Shown here in pieces: positions 44,065 to 55,075 of a stretch of 64,000 bases of DNA; positions within the stretch are counted from its first letter, which is position 1, and every line of letters starts with the position of its first letter. The notes beneath the pieces were generated by a model. It made no database searches, was not told the origin of the DNA, and worked only from the letters and a program-made list of their open reading frames with translations. This DNA is from Acanthosepion esculentum (lineage: Eukaryota > Mollusca > Cephalopoda > Sepiida > Sepiidae). Location: the NCBI GenBank assembly GCA_964036315.1, contig OZ038487.1, positions 57,749,342 through 57,813,341 on the forward strand. Reading direction: 5' to 3'. Both the position numbers and the translations under genes were made by a program.

Positions 44065-44430
44065 GATTATGAAAGCGGTTCTACAGGCAGATACTGAGAC
44101 TGGACAGAACATGTGAGCGACGACGACGTTTTAGACAATATGGAAAGAAAAGAAGAAATTTATGCGTAACTGCAGTAAGATATAGTTGATACTTTTAGGA
44201 AATATAATGAGGAAAGAGAGCTTGTAAAATTTGGCATTCACAGAACATATTGAAGGTAAGTAGGAACGATTAAACAGCGCATAACCTATTTGAAGAATTT
44301 GTGTAAATAATCAGTAAAACAAAATTAGGAGATATTGCAAAAAGACAAAATTTACTAAGGGCTACAAAGGAGAGGAAGTTTTTCAGAAACATAGGCGCCC
44401 ACGTCCTGAAAGGACACGTTACTTAAAAGA
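44065..44430 (+). pseudogene. LINE-B RT C-terminal fragment with tail
   Basis: 'agcggttctacaggcagata' + 'ctgagactggacagaacatg' (FYRQIL-LDRTCE), 'ggaaatataatgaggaaaga' (HIMRKE relic), 'cagcgcataacctatttgaa' and tail 'ctacaaaggagaggaag' ... 'cccacgtcctgaaaggacac'. Confidence 0.65.
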
Positions 44431-44592
44431 AGAAAGTCCCATAAACATCGTGAACATTTCGGATTGCTCCTTCAGTATTACTGCATTTTTTTAAACATGT
44501 AAAACATTACGTGTCTTACGAAGACGGATTAGGTAGGCCGTTGCGCTCAGAACAGGATTCTGTTTTTTAACATTAAGAAGATATAGTTATCT

Positions 44593-44925
44593 TTATAATC
44601 TGTATCACCCCATGCAAGGAAGTAAAGCCACTAAGACAGAAGGGATTGGAGGAAGAATTGAGGATAGAAACATTAATAATGAGCGGGAATAGGAAAGAGT
44701 AATCAGGAGGAGAGTAGATAGCAATTGACAATGCGTTTAAATTTTTGAAGATTAAAGTTGGCTGGAAAGCAAGGAACCGGAAAGGTGTTCCACAAACGAG
44801 AAGTGCGACAAAAGAAACTGTTAGCATAGAATTTACGGTTACATGTAGCCAGCTCAAATGTAAATTGGTGAGATCTCGACGCCAATCTAGTACTTCGTTT
44901 AAAGTGAAAAAGTCTAGGTACCATA
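44593..44925 (-). pseudogene. LINE-A 3' fragment
   Basis: Minus frame 44924-44703 reads 'VPRLFHFKRSTRLASRSHQF', 'ELATCNRKFYANSFFCRTSR', 'LWNTFPVPCFPANFNLQKFK' and 'RIVNCYLLSS', an almost undamaged last 73 residues. The common 3' end is at 44593-44610. Upstream (minus) it joins the 387-bp unit instead of the canonical 'CSDELSSL' codons. Confidence 0.8.
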
Positions 44926-44934
44926 ACGAAGAGC

Positions 44935-45300
44935 GATATTTATTTGTTAAATTAAAATGTGTGGCATAAGGTCAAAATGGAGAATGGGGGGAAAGACGGT
45001 CTTCTTCTGTCTTAAATTTATACTTAGCTATCCACAATCACTGACCTAAGCATACAACAGTTATTCGTTACAGCAAAACAACGCATTCTTTCTTACCATG
45101 TTACAACATTCACCATAATACCTCATTGTCTCTATGAAAATCCTTACTAGTCCCCATATGTACAATTCAAATCTGTGGGGGTAGGGTAATAAATAACAAA
45201 TTAAAAAAAACTAAACTCTAATATTTACAAATATGAATCAAAATTATTTACAAGAAAATAAGCAAAATAGTGCTAGTAATAAAAAAAACCCCACAGTCCT
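44935..45300 (+). repeat. 387-bp unit, locus 1
   Basis: 'gagcgatatttatttgttaa' start, 'aaaatggagaatggggggaa', 'cggtcttcttctgtctt', 'ccacaatcactgacc', 'catatgtacaattcaaatct' and 'gtaataaaaaaaaccccaca' end; same order as 50335-50620 and 52284-52965. Confidence 0.7.
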
Positions 45301-45599
45301 TAATTATGGCAGAAACATCAGTTAGCTGGACGAAATCAATGCGTGACTTTCTTAAGTACTATAAATTACTCATTCGTCCAAATACTCACTCAAACACACA
45401 TCCTCATTCAAACACAACAACAAATACGAAACACACACGCGAAAAGTCGAAAGGTGCCCAGCATCCATCAGAGAACTGATGTTTCTGCTCACCTAAACCG
45501 GAGAGGGAATAGGAATTGAACAAAAGAAAATAGGGATAGAAATAAAATGGGGCAATTAGCATAAATCTTGAAAGAAAAACTAAGTACAAAAACAACCAT

Positions 45600-48500
45600 A
45601 AACTAGCCTAAATCTTAGTCAATGTTCAAAGCAGAGAGAACAATATCCTGATGCCTGGCCAGCATCAAAGTGCCACTCCAAGACAGCGCCTTTTACTAGA
45701 CACAAAGGCGCAAAACTGACCCACCTTTTGCCAAATTCTGATGGAGGGAGCCGCCGATTTTCCGTCCTAATCTTGTCTTTAAGCTGGTGCTTGAAGTACA
45801 AAATTAGTTAGGAAGAAGAGAATTTCTTGCCCCATAGAATCACTTCTGTCGCGTCAAATCACAACTCTGAAAACATTTAATAAGCAAAAGAACACGCAGT
45901 ATTCAGCCTTTGTCAATGGCGGCACCACATCGTTACAGACAGAATAGGCCTCAAGGTCAAAGAACTTTCCGCGTAGTATGCGAACCATGAAGCCTCCAAT
46001 AAAGTGAACAATCGGACAAGTCTGCAATGAAAGAAAGCATGACCCAGTGGCGCTTCCTCCCTATCACAGCGAACGCAGTTTGCAGATTTCTCCAAGCCCG
46101 CCGGGCAAAGACCTTTGCCGACCCAGAGAGACTTGCGAACCACCAGCCAGGTGAGTGATGCCTCATCGTTATTGAGGCATTTCAACACGGGCGCCTATGG
46201 CCATATTGAGCGGGCGTCCTGCTTCGTAAGTCCGAGCGCGACAATTAGGTAATCTCGTCCGGACCTCCTAACTAACACATGATATAATGCCCTTCGAGAC
46301 AATGCCTGGATTTTGGAGAGGCCATCCGTCGCCCGTAAGTGGTATTTCAGAGCAATACAACATACACAATAGAAGGAGCACTCTCCTCGGGGTGAACGAG
46401 GAGCCTCTTCCGCACACGGGTGCATACTTCTCAGGGATGGGAAGTTCTTACGGGCGTTTTCCTTCCAGAATGAGCCTTCCTCAACCGAATCGCGACACAT
46501 TCGATCTAGGGACACGATGCGAAGCGTATGTTGACGAATCTCAATGTTAGGCATACCCAAGCCGCCTTCAGAAGGGTGGAGGTAACAGATGTCCCGAAGT
46601 ACACAAGAAGGAGAACAAAACCCTTACTAATGCAATTAGTGTCGTATACGGAAGTGAAAGCACGGTGAGTCGTTAAAGGAGAATCGGGTAGATGTGCGAA
46701 ACATACTTCTGCCCACCCGAACCTGACGCCGTGTATCTTGACGGGCTCGTCCGTCCAAAGGATAGGTCCAGGAAGAGAAACTCCCTTCCACGCACACAAA
46801 CGCAAGCCAACAGACTTATCGGGGAAGATCTTGGCCCAGGTCGCCATCTCGTACCCTCTGATTTCTTTGCTTACGTCGTCACTCTCAGCTCTGCTCGACA
46901 CAAGAATCGAAACGTCGTCAGCATAGAATGCATGGCCGAGGTGGTAGCATCAGGTAGGGAAATTCCGCGTAGGACCGGATTCGTCTTTAACTTGCGAAGG
47001 AAAGGTTCTAACACAAGAACGTAAAGGAAAGGCGAGAACGGACAACCTTGACGAATGGATTGAGACAATGCGAACAGCTACGATCGTACCCTATTCATTT
47101 CCACCAGCGCACATGGAGACGCATACAGAAGTCGGATTCAGGTGCGAAAGTCCGCCCCGAAAGCGGCCGCCGAAAGAGCAACGTCCAAGAATCTATGACT
47201 TTAACTGATCTAAATTGATCAGCGTGTTTTCACTGTTGAGATGCTCGATAATCAAGCGTACCATATGAAGGTTGTCCTGAATAATCCTGCCCTTCACAGC
47301 ACAAGTCTGTTCGGAGCCAATCAGACTAGAGAGGACAACCTGCATACAGTTGACTAAGACCTTGGATAAAAACTTTAACTCTGTATTTAATATAGTTAAA
47401 GTATAAAAGTTACCTACCCCATCCCACCATTTTTGCCGTTCCGTAACAACTTGATCATACACCTAGTGAAGCGCTGAAGTATAGACCTCTGCTTCAACCA
47501 GTTGTTGAAAATCAATGTCAGCACAGGAACAAAAACGGGCGACTTAAGTACAGTTCGTAGGGTAGACCATCTAATCCCGGCGATTTGTCCCGACTAACCT
47601 GTTCCAGCGCTTCCCAGATTTCCGACACTTTCATTGGACCCTCACTCCCAGCTGCTTCAGCTGTCTGAAGGCAGGGAAAGTCGGCTAAATAGGCGTCGAA
47701 CTGAACAGGGCCCAGACCGGGCTCCCTGGTGGAGAGATCCTGAAAGTAATGACGAAAAAACTCGCATATGCCTCTGTTGCTTAGAGGACATTCTTTTTAA
47801 CCCAGCCCTTACTAGGGCTTGATCCTTCTTGATAAGCAAGGAGGTAAACTCTGCCCTAGCTAAAGCTACCTCCCCATTATGACGGGATTTAATCTCCCGA
47901 TCGACTTTTTGCTCACAAGCCATTTGCGTCGCTAATCTATCTAGACTATATTCAGCAGCAAACGTTCTAATTTTAGATTTTAAATTATCCCACCACATGT
48001 TCCCAACCACAGCCACCGTCAGTTACCCCTATAGCATTTGTAGCAGCTGGATGCCGGAAATCTTGCTCGGCAAAAAATAATGAGTTCAATTACCAGTGAT
48101 CAACCATCTTAACCTTAGGCTTGTCTTAGTTTACACGGACCTGGACGAGCCTATAATCGAATAAACTATGCAGAGGAAACTTAGACAACTTAAGAGCCCT
48201 ACATTGACTCTCCTAACTAAGACTCGGTCGGGGTAGCCAGAACGCACCTCTGTATCCGAGCCGCCCCTATTAATTCAAGACCATACTACATCCCGAAGGT
48301 GTTCATTCTGATATTTATTGACAAGATCAAACTTGTCGATAAAACCCCGAAATGGTTTCACGTCTCGGTTGTTAGTACTCGATTAGATCCTATACGATCT
48401 AAGTCAGGGTCAAGGACGGCATTTCAATCCTCCGCTAAAACTACCCGACTAGATGTCGTCAAAAACGTCTCGATCCGCCGAAACAAATCAAACCGTTCAG

Positions 48501-48790
48501 AATGGTCACTGGGCGCATGAACCCCAATGAGACGAGGAGCCTTGTCCTTTACGGTAACATCCAGCGTCCAAAGCCTGCCCGCCGGATCTGCGAAAACAGC
48601 TTTCAAAGACTTGCTCACCAGCCAAGAGACACCTCTCGAGCGTCCATCAAAATATGCCGAATAGAGCGGAAAACCCCTAGAGAGAATGTCCTCTTAATAG
48701 TGACTAGAAAATCGGGTATCCTGTACACAACATGCATTCACCCCTAGACGTTGCAGAGCACGAGTGAGTGCATCTTTTGTTCAGCTTTTC
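45600..48790 (-). pseudogene. LINE ORF2: endonuclease, reverse transcriptase, zinc finger
   Basis: Reading downward: EN region 48770-48420 ('GVNACCVQDTRF', 'YSAYFDGRSRGVSWLVSKSL', 'VVLAED' then a stop where family members have Trp); linker 48016-47657; RT 47460-47193 ('LIGSEQTCAVKGRIIQDNLH', 'LINLDQ' = domain A) and 47068-46871 ('IRQGCPFSPFLYVLVLEPFL', 'NPVLRGISLP'); YADD catalytic box at 46925-46914, intact but one frame off its neighbour; 'DKSVGLRL-AWKGVSLPGP', then an internal deletion; 46560-46195 ('GMPNIEIRQHTLRI', 'LSRRALYHVLVR'); zinc finger 'CVRCDREEAPLGHAFFHC' at about 46080-46027; C-terminus to 45619. Not translatable as one protein. Confidence 0.85.
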
Positions 48791-48829
48791 CGCCTCTTCG
48801 AAGGATGGTTCATATTTGAGCTTTTGTTT

Positions 48830-50101
48830 TCAAAGTGCTCGGCTTAGCGAGTCAGGGATTCGTCTTCGGAACTGGTATAGGGATTGATACTGTGTGTGTC
48901 AATATCCGTGGTGACTTCAGTGGAACAAGATCCCGCTGCGCGGAGCTTCCCTCTAGCCTTGCCAGCAACCTGCCATTCCCCCTCTTTCCTCTCCACAACT
49001 GCACAAACAGCGGGCAAAGGCAATTCGGGGAATTGGGGCATGGAGACGGATCCAACCGGGGGTTTTACCAAACCAATTCCGGTCGCTGGCATCTCCATTA
49101 CAGGCGAGACGCAAACCACAGACACAACCAGAGGGGCTTTTGGGTCAGAACTCCAGAGTATTTCTTCTCTGGGCAGGAAGAGGAGAGGTGACTAGTCACT
49201 CCACATTTCCAACTAGTTTGTCTACAGCCGGTTACGATAATATGCATTTTATGGCCCTCTACATCCAAACAGTTACGATCTATCATCAACTCGAAGCTCC
49301 ATCCCTCGACCAGTTCTTCATGGGAGGCACTAAGTGTCTCTCTGAATTGAGACTGACTGCCAAGGGCTTCCCGACGATTGAGGAAGAATTTCATATCCCG
49401 AAACTTAGTCCTACGCCTACCTTCATATTCTGAATAAGGTATGTGGTTATTAAGTCGCGACTTGTTACGGCTTCACAGTCGGCAGGCGTTGGTAGCAGTA
49501 CGTCTCACATGAAGTATGCTTTTCCATTCATGATTCTCTGAGGATTGACCCCCCAGAACCGCCAGCGATTTTATGACGGTGTCATTTGTGGAGCGACAAA
49601 TTTTGTGAGCACGCTTGTCCACCACAAAGACTGATACAGTACTTTTTTAATCTTCTTCTGCTCAACAGTATTAGCCAAGAGGCCGTCTTCTGTGACAAGT
49701 TGTGCGTAACTCTTTGCCCTCTCGAGGAACTCCGTTATGTTGATAATACACTTCAGTGGGGACTTCCAGAAGGAGGGCGTCTCCCTGACTGCTACATTTT
49801 CGTCTTTGTTGATTGCTTGTGATGTTGTCGAATTTTGGCTTTTCTCGGGCACCACATATTTTGGGTCAAATGTCTCTTTAGAATTCTCCGAATTTTGGCC
49901 ATTTTCAGCCACCATACAATTTTGATCATAGTCTTAGAAGTATTCGTATGTTCTTTTTTCAGCTACGACTTCTTTAGGCAAATCATTATACAGGTCAATT
50001 GAAGAATCTACGATTAAATCGGATGTAGGCCTTAATCAGAAGGATTTTTCATTTTATTAGGTCTATGCAGATTTTTTGAATGACCTACTTCGGGCAGCCA
50101 T
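48830..50101 (-). pseudogene. LINE ORF1 (gag-like, zinc knuckle)
   Basis: Starts at ATG 50101 ('MAARSRSFKKSA'), breaks soon, and continues as the 114-codon frame 49915-49571 ('MVAENGQNSENSKETFDPKY...'). The segment 49394-49098 holds 'DVEGHKMHIIVTGCRQTSWK' followed by 'CGVTSHLSSSCPEKK', a C-x3-4-H-x4-C knuckle whose first Cys is changed to Ser. The acidic Ser/Pro-rich C-terminus runs to about 48844. ORF1 proteins of this type bind element RNA. Frame changes between segments are decay. Confidence 0.65.
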
Positions 50102-50334
50102 TTTAATAATTTAAAAAAAAAATAAATATATGCATATATATTACGTTTTTTTTAAGCAAATAGCTTTTTTCTCTTTTTAAAAATAAAACGGAAAAGAAAA
50201 CAAAAACCAATACAAGCAAATAGTCCTGACAAATAAATCACATAATAAAAACAGTTCAGAAGCGTGGCAAAAACACGTCAGGTGTTAACCACTGGTCTTA
50301 CAGGAAACTCTCACCACAAAGGTACCGTAGTGTA

Positions 50335-50620
50335 TAGCGATATTTATTCTGCATTATTTACAGAAATATGACACAAGGCCAAAATGGGGAATAGGGAAAA
50401 ACTATGGTCTTCTTCTGTCTTTACATTAAACTTAGCTGGCCACGATCACTGACCAAACATACCACAACATTTCTTACACCAAAACTACGCATTCTTATTT
50501 ACCATTCTTGCAACATACAGCATAATGTCTCAAAGTCTCTATGAAAAACCTTACTAGTCTCCATATGTAGAATTCATGTCCGTGGTGGGGGAGGTGGTAA
50601 TCACTGTTGGTACATGGAAC
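50335..50620 (+). repeat. 387-bp unit, locus 2 (partial)
   Basis: 'gcgatatttattctgcatta', 'ccaaaatggggaatagggaa', 'actgaccaaacataccacaa' and 'ccatatgtagaattcatgtc'. Bordered on both sides by related ~55-bp flanks ('ggtaccgtagtgtatagcg' / 'gttacagtagcgaatagct'). Confidence 0.7.
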
Positions 50621-50633
50621 TCTCCTCACAAAG

Positions 50634-50924
50634 TTACAGTAGCGAATAGCTCACCCAAAAATTAACATGAAAGTATTTATAGAAAAGACACAGCGAAGCA
50701 ACCTTATGGCAGTAGTAAAGTGACTGAAACCGAGCCGCCAGGTCAAGACCAATAATATTGCTGATTTTTCTTTGGATTTTATCAATAGGCTCAAGGTAAA
50801 TAGCTTGGGCACTGGACCATATGTGGCAGCAATATTCTAAGCATGGTCGAATGGTAGATTTATATATATGTAAGATATATTTTGGAGAGAAAATTGTCTC
50901 GCACGAATTTTTAGCAGTTGACAT
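50634..50924 (-). pseudogene. LINE-A RT C-terminal fragment
   Basis: Open frame of 96 codons: 'FSPKYILHIYKSTIRPCLEY' + 'CCHIWSSAQAIYLEPIDKIQ' + 'RKISNIIGLDLAARFQSLYY' + 'CHKVASLCLFYKYFHVN'. The best preserved version of the box. After 'KYFHVN' the sequence leaves the LINE and enters the 387-bp unit. Confidence 0.85.
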
Positions 50925-51175
50925 AGCAATGGATTTTATGTTATAGTTTTAGTCATTTTAGAATAGTATGTATGACATTCAATCTATCACATCCAATTTC
51001 GTGTCCTTTGTGTCTCTCATTTCTGTTTCATGTCAACACGAGAAAACGAAATATCAGAATATTACAACAGAAAAAGATTTAGGCATTCCTGCAGCCAAGG
51101 TGTTGGATCCTGAATTTATTTTGAATTAGTAGCGACATTAGCAATCGGAAATCAAATTCGCATTGAGATTTTCCT
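50925..51175. other. unassigned sequence
   Basis: No element recognised. Confidence 0.5.
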
Positions 51176-51179
51176 TTCA

Positions 51180-51470
51180 CTTTATTGCTGTTGGAAAAAA
51201 AGGTATGGATCTATCCCTTCTTCATTCTAGTTGCAACTCAAGTAGTAGGGTAAACTGGCCTACGTTGACAACCAGCCTAGAATAGTAATAAATTAAAAGA
51301 TTTGGAGAAGACAATGGCAAAATATTCTTTCTCACCACAAAAAGAAACCATGGTAATGTGCAGTTCCCAAATGATAACTAAAAGGAAGCTGTGGAGATCT
51401 TTGATCGCTTTGATCTTGAATGGACAAGACACTTGATGATGATGTGTAGAAAGGATATTTCAGTGAGAAA
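51180..51470 (+). mobile_element. SINE body fragment
   Basis: 'gaaaaaaaggtatggatcta', 'taaactggcctacgttgaca' + 'accagcc', 'gatttggagaagacaatggc', 'aaagaaaccatggtaatgtg' and 'gaagctgtggagatctttga'. Related wording at 32380-32500 and 51780-51950. Confidence 0.45.
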
Positions 51471-51609
51471 AAGCCTCACTTGTATGAGACTGCGCGAAGT
51501 AAGTTGTTTATAACGCAAAAGTTATAAACTTTAAAATTTAACTACATCTATCACACAAAGGGTGTACAAATGCAGCATAGATAAGAAGAAAGAAATACAC
51601 ATAAAAATT

Positions 51610-51950
51610 GCAGACATGAAATTTTATGCTCTAGGATTGTCAGCAAAATGGACAGACCAAATTACGATCTACGAACTGGAGACATGAGAATCAAGCAAGT
51701 ACAAAAATCTAACTATCTAGAATTTGTTATGTGAGTCGACGGAAAATATGATATAGGTAATCAATCACGCATTGGTATCTGGTAAGGCTTCCAAAAGCTA
51801 AATAACTGGAAGCTATTCTCTCTTGCCCCACCAAGAAATAAGCATGGCAATGATCACTTCCCAGATGTTAGAGAAAAGGAATCTGTAGAGAGCAATGATT
51901 CCGAAAGGATATGACACTTTAAGGTGACGAGGAGGAGATATATTATGATG
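51610..51950 (+). pseudogene. LINE-B RT fragment plus SINE-like tail
   Basis: 51650-51800 reads 'KMDRPNYDLRTGDMRIKQVQ' + 'KSNYLEFVM', a stop, 'VDGKYDIGNQSRIGIW'. This corresponds to the RT segment 'TGDMKIKQVQKFKYLGSVMT-DGKCDTEIQTRI' of LINE-B. 51800-51950 is diverged tail sequence ('gaatctgtagagagcaatga'). Confidence 0.65.
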
Positions 51951-52134
51951 AGAAAACATTTCACTTGCAAAACTTCTAAACTTTAAAATTTAATTGTATC
52001 CATCTAACACAAGAAATTCGGCGGCTTGGCTGTAAACTCTATCAGAGATAAGAGGAAATAAATACCCACAAAACAATGATACTAACCCGTCAACTAATAT
52101 TTTGTGTGCGTAGCTTAGCAGTTATCTGCGTCGA

Positions 52135-52290
52135 TTAGCGTGCAGATTTCAAATTCCAACTGAGGCCGTTGCGAGACAAGAAACTATTAGGATAAAACTT
52201 ACAGTGTAATTTCAACAGTAAAATGATGAGACCTTGCTGCCAATCTAGTACACATCTTATATCCATAAAGTCTAAGTACCACAGAGGAAA
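52135..52290 (-). pseudogene. LINE-A 3' part downstream of the 387-bp unit
   Basis: Minus strand: 'cctctgtggtacttagactt' ('LWYLDFM', canonical 'LVPRLHEF' in the next frame), 'gtgtactagattggcagcaa' ('RSTRLAT'), 'agttttatcctaatagtttc'. Continues the copy that begins at 53215. Confidence 0.7.
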
Positions 52291-52965
52291 GTGATATTTA
52301 TTTTGTATAAAATATAACAATGTAGCACAAGGGGAGTGTAACGCTATTCTTCTGTCTTATAATTAAACCTAGCTAGCCAAAATAACTGACCCAAACATGC
52401 CATAATATTCCTTACACGAAAATACCACATTCTTATTTACCAGTCTTACTATATCCACCATAATACTATAGAGATTCTACAAAGTCCTAAATAGTACCCA
52501 TATGTACAGTTCATGTCTGTGGGGGAGAGGAATAAAAACAAAAATTTTAAAAATCTAACAACAAATTAAAAATCTAACCCCAAATTGTATTTAACAATAT
52601 GGGATAACCTATTTACAAGAAACTAAACAAAATAATTTTTAGTAATAAAACGTCCCACAGAGAACCATAGAGGAAAGTGATATTTATTCTGCTACGTACA
52701 GAAATGTGGCACAAGAACAAAATGGGGAATAGGGGAAAGGGACGGTCCTCTTCTGTCTTAAAGTTAAACTTAGGTAGCCACAAACACTGACCCAAACATA
52801 CAACAATATTCCTTACAGCAAAACAACACATTCTTACTTACCTTTCTTACTACATCCACCATAATACCTCATTGTCTCTATCAAAGTCCTAACTAAACTC
52901 CATATGTACAATTCATTGTCTATGGTGGTGGGGGACAAAACAACAATTTAAAAACTAGCTCGAAA
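52284..52965 (+). repeat. 387-bp unit, locus 3: about 1.75 tandem units inside LINE-A
   Basis: 'gaggaaagtgatatttatt' occurs at about 52284 and 52671 (387 bp apart). Each is followed by 'gtctta-a-ttaaac-tag', 'aatattccttaca', 'ccaccataatac' and 'ccatatgtacagttcatgtc'-like phrases. No ORF of interest. Confidence 0.8.
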
Positions 52966-52979
52966 GAGGAAAGTTTATC

Positions 52980-53215
52980 AGAACAAATACTATGAAAGTA
53001 TTTATAGAAAAGCTACATCAGAGCGGTGGGAAACGGACTGAAGCAGAGATGTCAGGTCAGAACAAATAACATTGCAGATTCTTCTTTGTGTTTTATCAAG
53101 AATATCTAAATATATAGCAGGAGGACCAGACCAGATGTGGTAGCAATATTCAAAGCAATGACGAATGACAGAATTATAAATATGCAGATAGAATCTGGCG
53201 AGAAAAATTCCTTAG
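52980..53215 (-). pseudogene. LINE-A RT part upstream of the 387-bp unit
   Basis: Minus strand codes 'FYLHIYNSVIRHCFEYCYHI' + 'WSGPPAIYLDILDKTQRRIC' + 'NVICSDLTSLLQSV', then '...KYFHSICSD'. Joined by 52135-52290 after the tandem unit. Confidence 0.75.
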
Positions 53216-53394
53216 CAGGACGCAGTGAACAAACTTTGGCAATTTGTTGTAGTAATAGTAATAATTGTTGAAGAGATATATTGTTGGTGAAGAGAGAAAA
53301 GTGAGAGGGATTATGCGCTTTTTTTCTTTATATACAGCTTTATACATCGCTTTATACAAGCGACTTCGTGGTCGCTAGCAAAAGTGGCATAATA

Positions 53395-53520
53395 CCACAA
53401 TTTTTGTATGCACTATTTACATTCTGACTATTGTCCTCATCTTTGTTGTTACTATCAAAGCGTTTTGGTCGTTGTGTATATCGATTCTGGTAACATACAG
53501 GGAAGTTCGAACTGACCCAT
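53395..53520 (-). repeat. Penelope-type terminal module, copy 2
   Basis: Minus strand 'acacaacgaccaaaacgctt' + 'tgatagtaacaacaaagatg' + 'aggacaatagtcagaatgta' aligns with copy 3 (53725-53860). Confidence 0.45.
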
Positions 53521-53724
53521 TTATTTAATCGATGGTTGATTGCTCCCGCTCCCCTGCCCGTGTCTAGGAATATCTCTTCTAGTTCTTATTTTTAGTACTA
53601 CTCTGTTATGGCGCGCCTTGTTTACAGTGAATCCAAGTATCCAGGGATTGAACTCACAATTAATTTGTCACCAGATTCACGAACAAAATCTCTAATTCAT
53701 TTGGCTATTGTCTTACGGGACAAA

Positions 53725-53860
53725 CGATAGGCACCTGATGAAGGCCGGAAGACACAACAGCCGAAACGTTGTGACAACGACAAGGACAATAATCTGAATG
53801 TTAATAAATTAAATAATGACTACACCTCATCCCAGAAATTCAAACAGAAAAAAGATTCGA
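53725..53860 (+). repeat. Penelope-type terminal module, copy 3, with hammerhead-like core
   Basis: 'cacctgatgaaggccggaag' + 'acacaacagccgaaacgttg' + 'tgacaacgacaaggacaata' + 'atctgaatgttaataaatta'. CTGATGA (53737-53743) and GAAA frame a GGC/GCC stem with a long loop; CGTTG/CAACG forms a 5-bp stem III, but the base after it is A where U16.1 is needed (GAC, not GTC), and stem I is not evident. Probably a decayed ribozyme. Copies 1 and 2 have lost the core. Confidence 0.4.
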
Positions 53861-53904
53861 CAATTTTTTATATATTTGGGTCAAATGTTTCGAAATTCCT
53901 CTAG

Positions 53905-54080
53905 GTGTGCGGGTGGTTTGATGGGGATTGATTCGAAATTATAAATCGGAGGGCCAAGTTCGAATTCCAGTTTGTTACATTTATTTATGCGCGAATACAC
54001 TTGGGGAAGGTAGGAAGTCATATTTTTCCCCAGCTAGAGGTTAAATAGTAGGCGCTGTATCTGGAAAATTCATTGTTATT
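53905..54080 (+). mobile_element. tRNA-derived SINE
   Basis: 'gtgcgggtggtttgatgggg' (A-box region), 'agggccaagttcgaattcca' (B box), 'catttatttatgcgcgaata', 'cccagctagaggttaaatag' and 'taggcgctgtatctgg'. Same family as 25028-25400. Confidence 0.65.
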
Positions 54081-54299
54081 TAATATTTTTGATGCAATAA
54101 GCACTCGCAAAAAAATATTGCATTATTTTGGAAATTTCAAAAATTTAGAGTTTTAAAATTAACCACTGTTAGTTGATAAACTGTTATATAGGAATAAAGT
54201 GTCGCTGCTGACACTGACTATCTCATTATTGAACTTAGTAGACCACGTGACCATAGTGGAAATGCATATATAGTCGTGTGAGACTCATTATAGCTATTT

Positions 54300-54585
54300 C
54301 TAGTCTATCCTCTATTACTATCCGGATCGTTATTTCTACGCTCTCCTCTATACGGACCGCTGTTCTCTACTCTATTCTCTATACTATATCTCTATTTGCA
54401 TCACTATACGGATTACGTTTCAAACGAGTATTATCGAGCAAGTACTATTAGTGTGAGTGCTATTCGAAGGCATCTGACACCAGTATTGTTCAATGGCATA
54501 GTATCTGTGATTACAAAGTCTCTACCACAATGTGCATTACAAAAGTGACAACGAGTGTTTGTTGACATCACAAAATAAACACACA
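54300..54585 (+). repeat. ~280-bp direct repeat, left copy
   Basis: Pairs with 54790-55075. Shared order: 'ctagtctatcct', 'ctctactctattc-ctatact', 'cactatacggatta', 'gagtattatcgagcaagt', 'tctgacaccagtattgttca', 'gattacaaagtctctac' and 'gttgacatcacaaa'. Confidence 0.8.
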
Positions 54586-54599
54586 ACAACCAGGGATTT

Positions 54600-54785
54600 T
54601 ACATTCAGTCAGTTTTGTGCCATGCGTGATATATGCTTAGGCGATCATGTATATTTTGATACATGACTGACAAGGCAGATTTTTTCTTGCGGTAGGTTGC
54701 CATTTCTTTCTGCGGTAGACCAGTTGCCATCAAAGGCTAGAGAGAACCCGGTCTGTTCTGCTATTTACCCATAACTAGATCTTTG
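54600..54785 (-). mobile_element. SINE body, inverted, between the direct repeats
   Basis: 'tgccatgcgtgatatatgct', 'tgactgacaaggcagatttt', 'gcggtaggttgccatttctt' and 'agaccagttgccatc' are the inverse of the SINE body at 25200-25350. Confidence 0.65.
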
Positions 54786-54789
54786 TTTT

Positions 54790-55075
54790 TCTAGTCTATC
54801 CTATATGGACCGCTATTCTCTACTCTATTCGCTATACTATTTCTCTATTCGGATCACTATACGGATTACTTTTCGGGTGAGTATTATCGAGCAAGTTCTA
54901 TTAGTGCGAGTGTTATTCGAAGGCGTCTGACACCAGTATTGTTCAACGGCCTTATATAGTTGTATCTGCGATTACAAAGTCTCTACTAAAATGGGCATTA
55001 CGAAAGTGACAACTAGTATTCGTTGACATCACAAAGGTGTCAAACGAGTGTTGACATCACAAAGTAAACCATAAA
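54790..55075 (+). repeat. ~280-bp direct repeat, right copy
   Basis: See 54300-54585; about 85% identical by eye, with a small internal insertion near 54955. Confidence 0.8.

Larger units (their letters stand above)
45480..50110 (-). mobile_element. near-full-length two-ORF LINE (Tx1/L1-like)
   Basis: About 4.6 kb on the minus strand with, in order, an ORF1 carrying one CCHC-like knuckle, then ORF2 with AP-endonuclease, RT and a C-terminal zinc finger. The domain order and wording ('GPEQTCAVKGRTIQDNLHLV'-type, 'RQGCPxSPLLFVLVLEPFLR'-type) resemble the Tx1/L1 group of vertebrate and invertebrate LINEs; the clade is my inference. Many frameshifts and an internal deletion (about 100 codons, near 46680) make it inactive. 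The 3' border was set where coding similarity and UTR-like sequence end. Confidence 0.85.
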
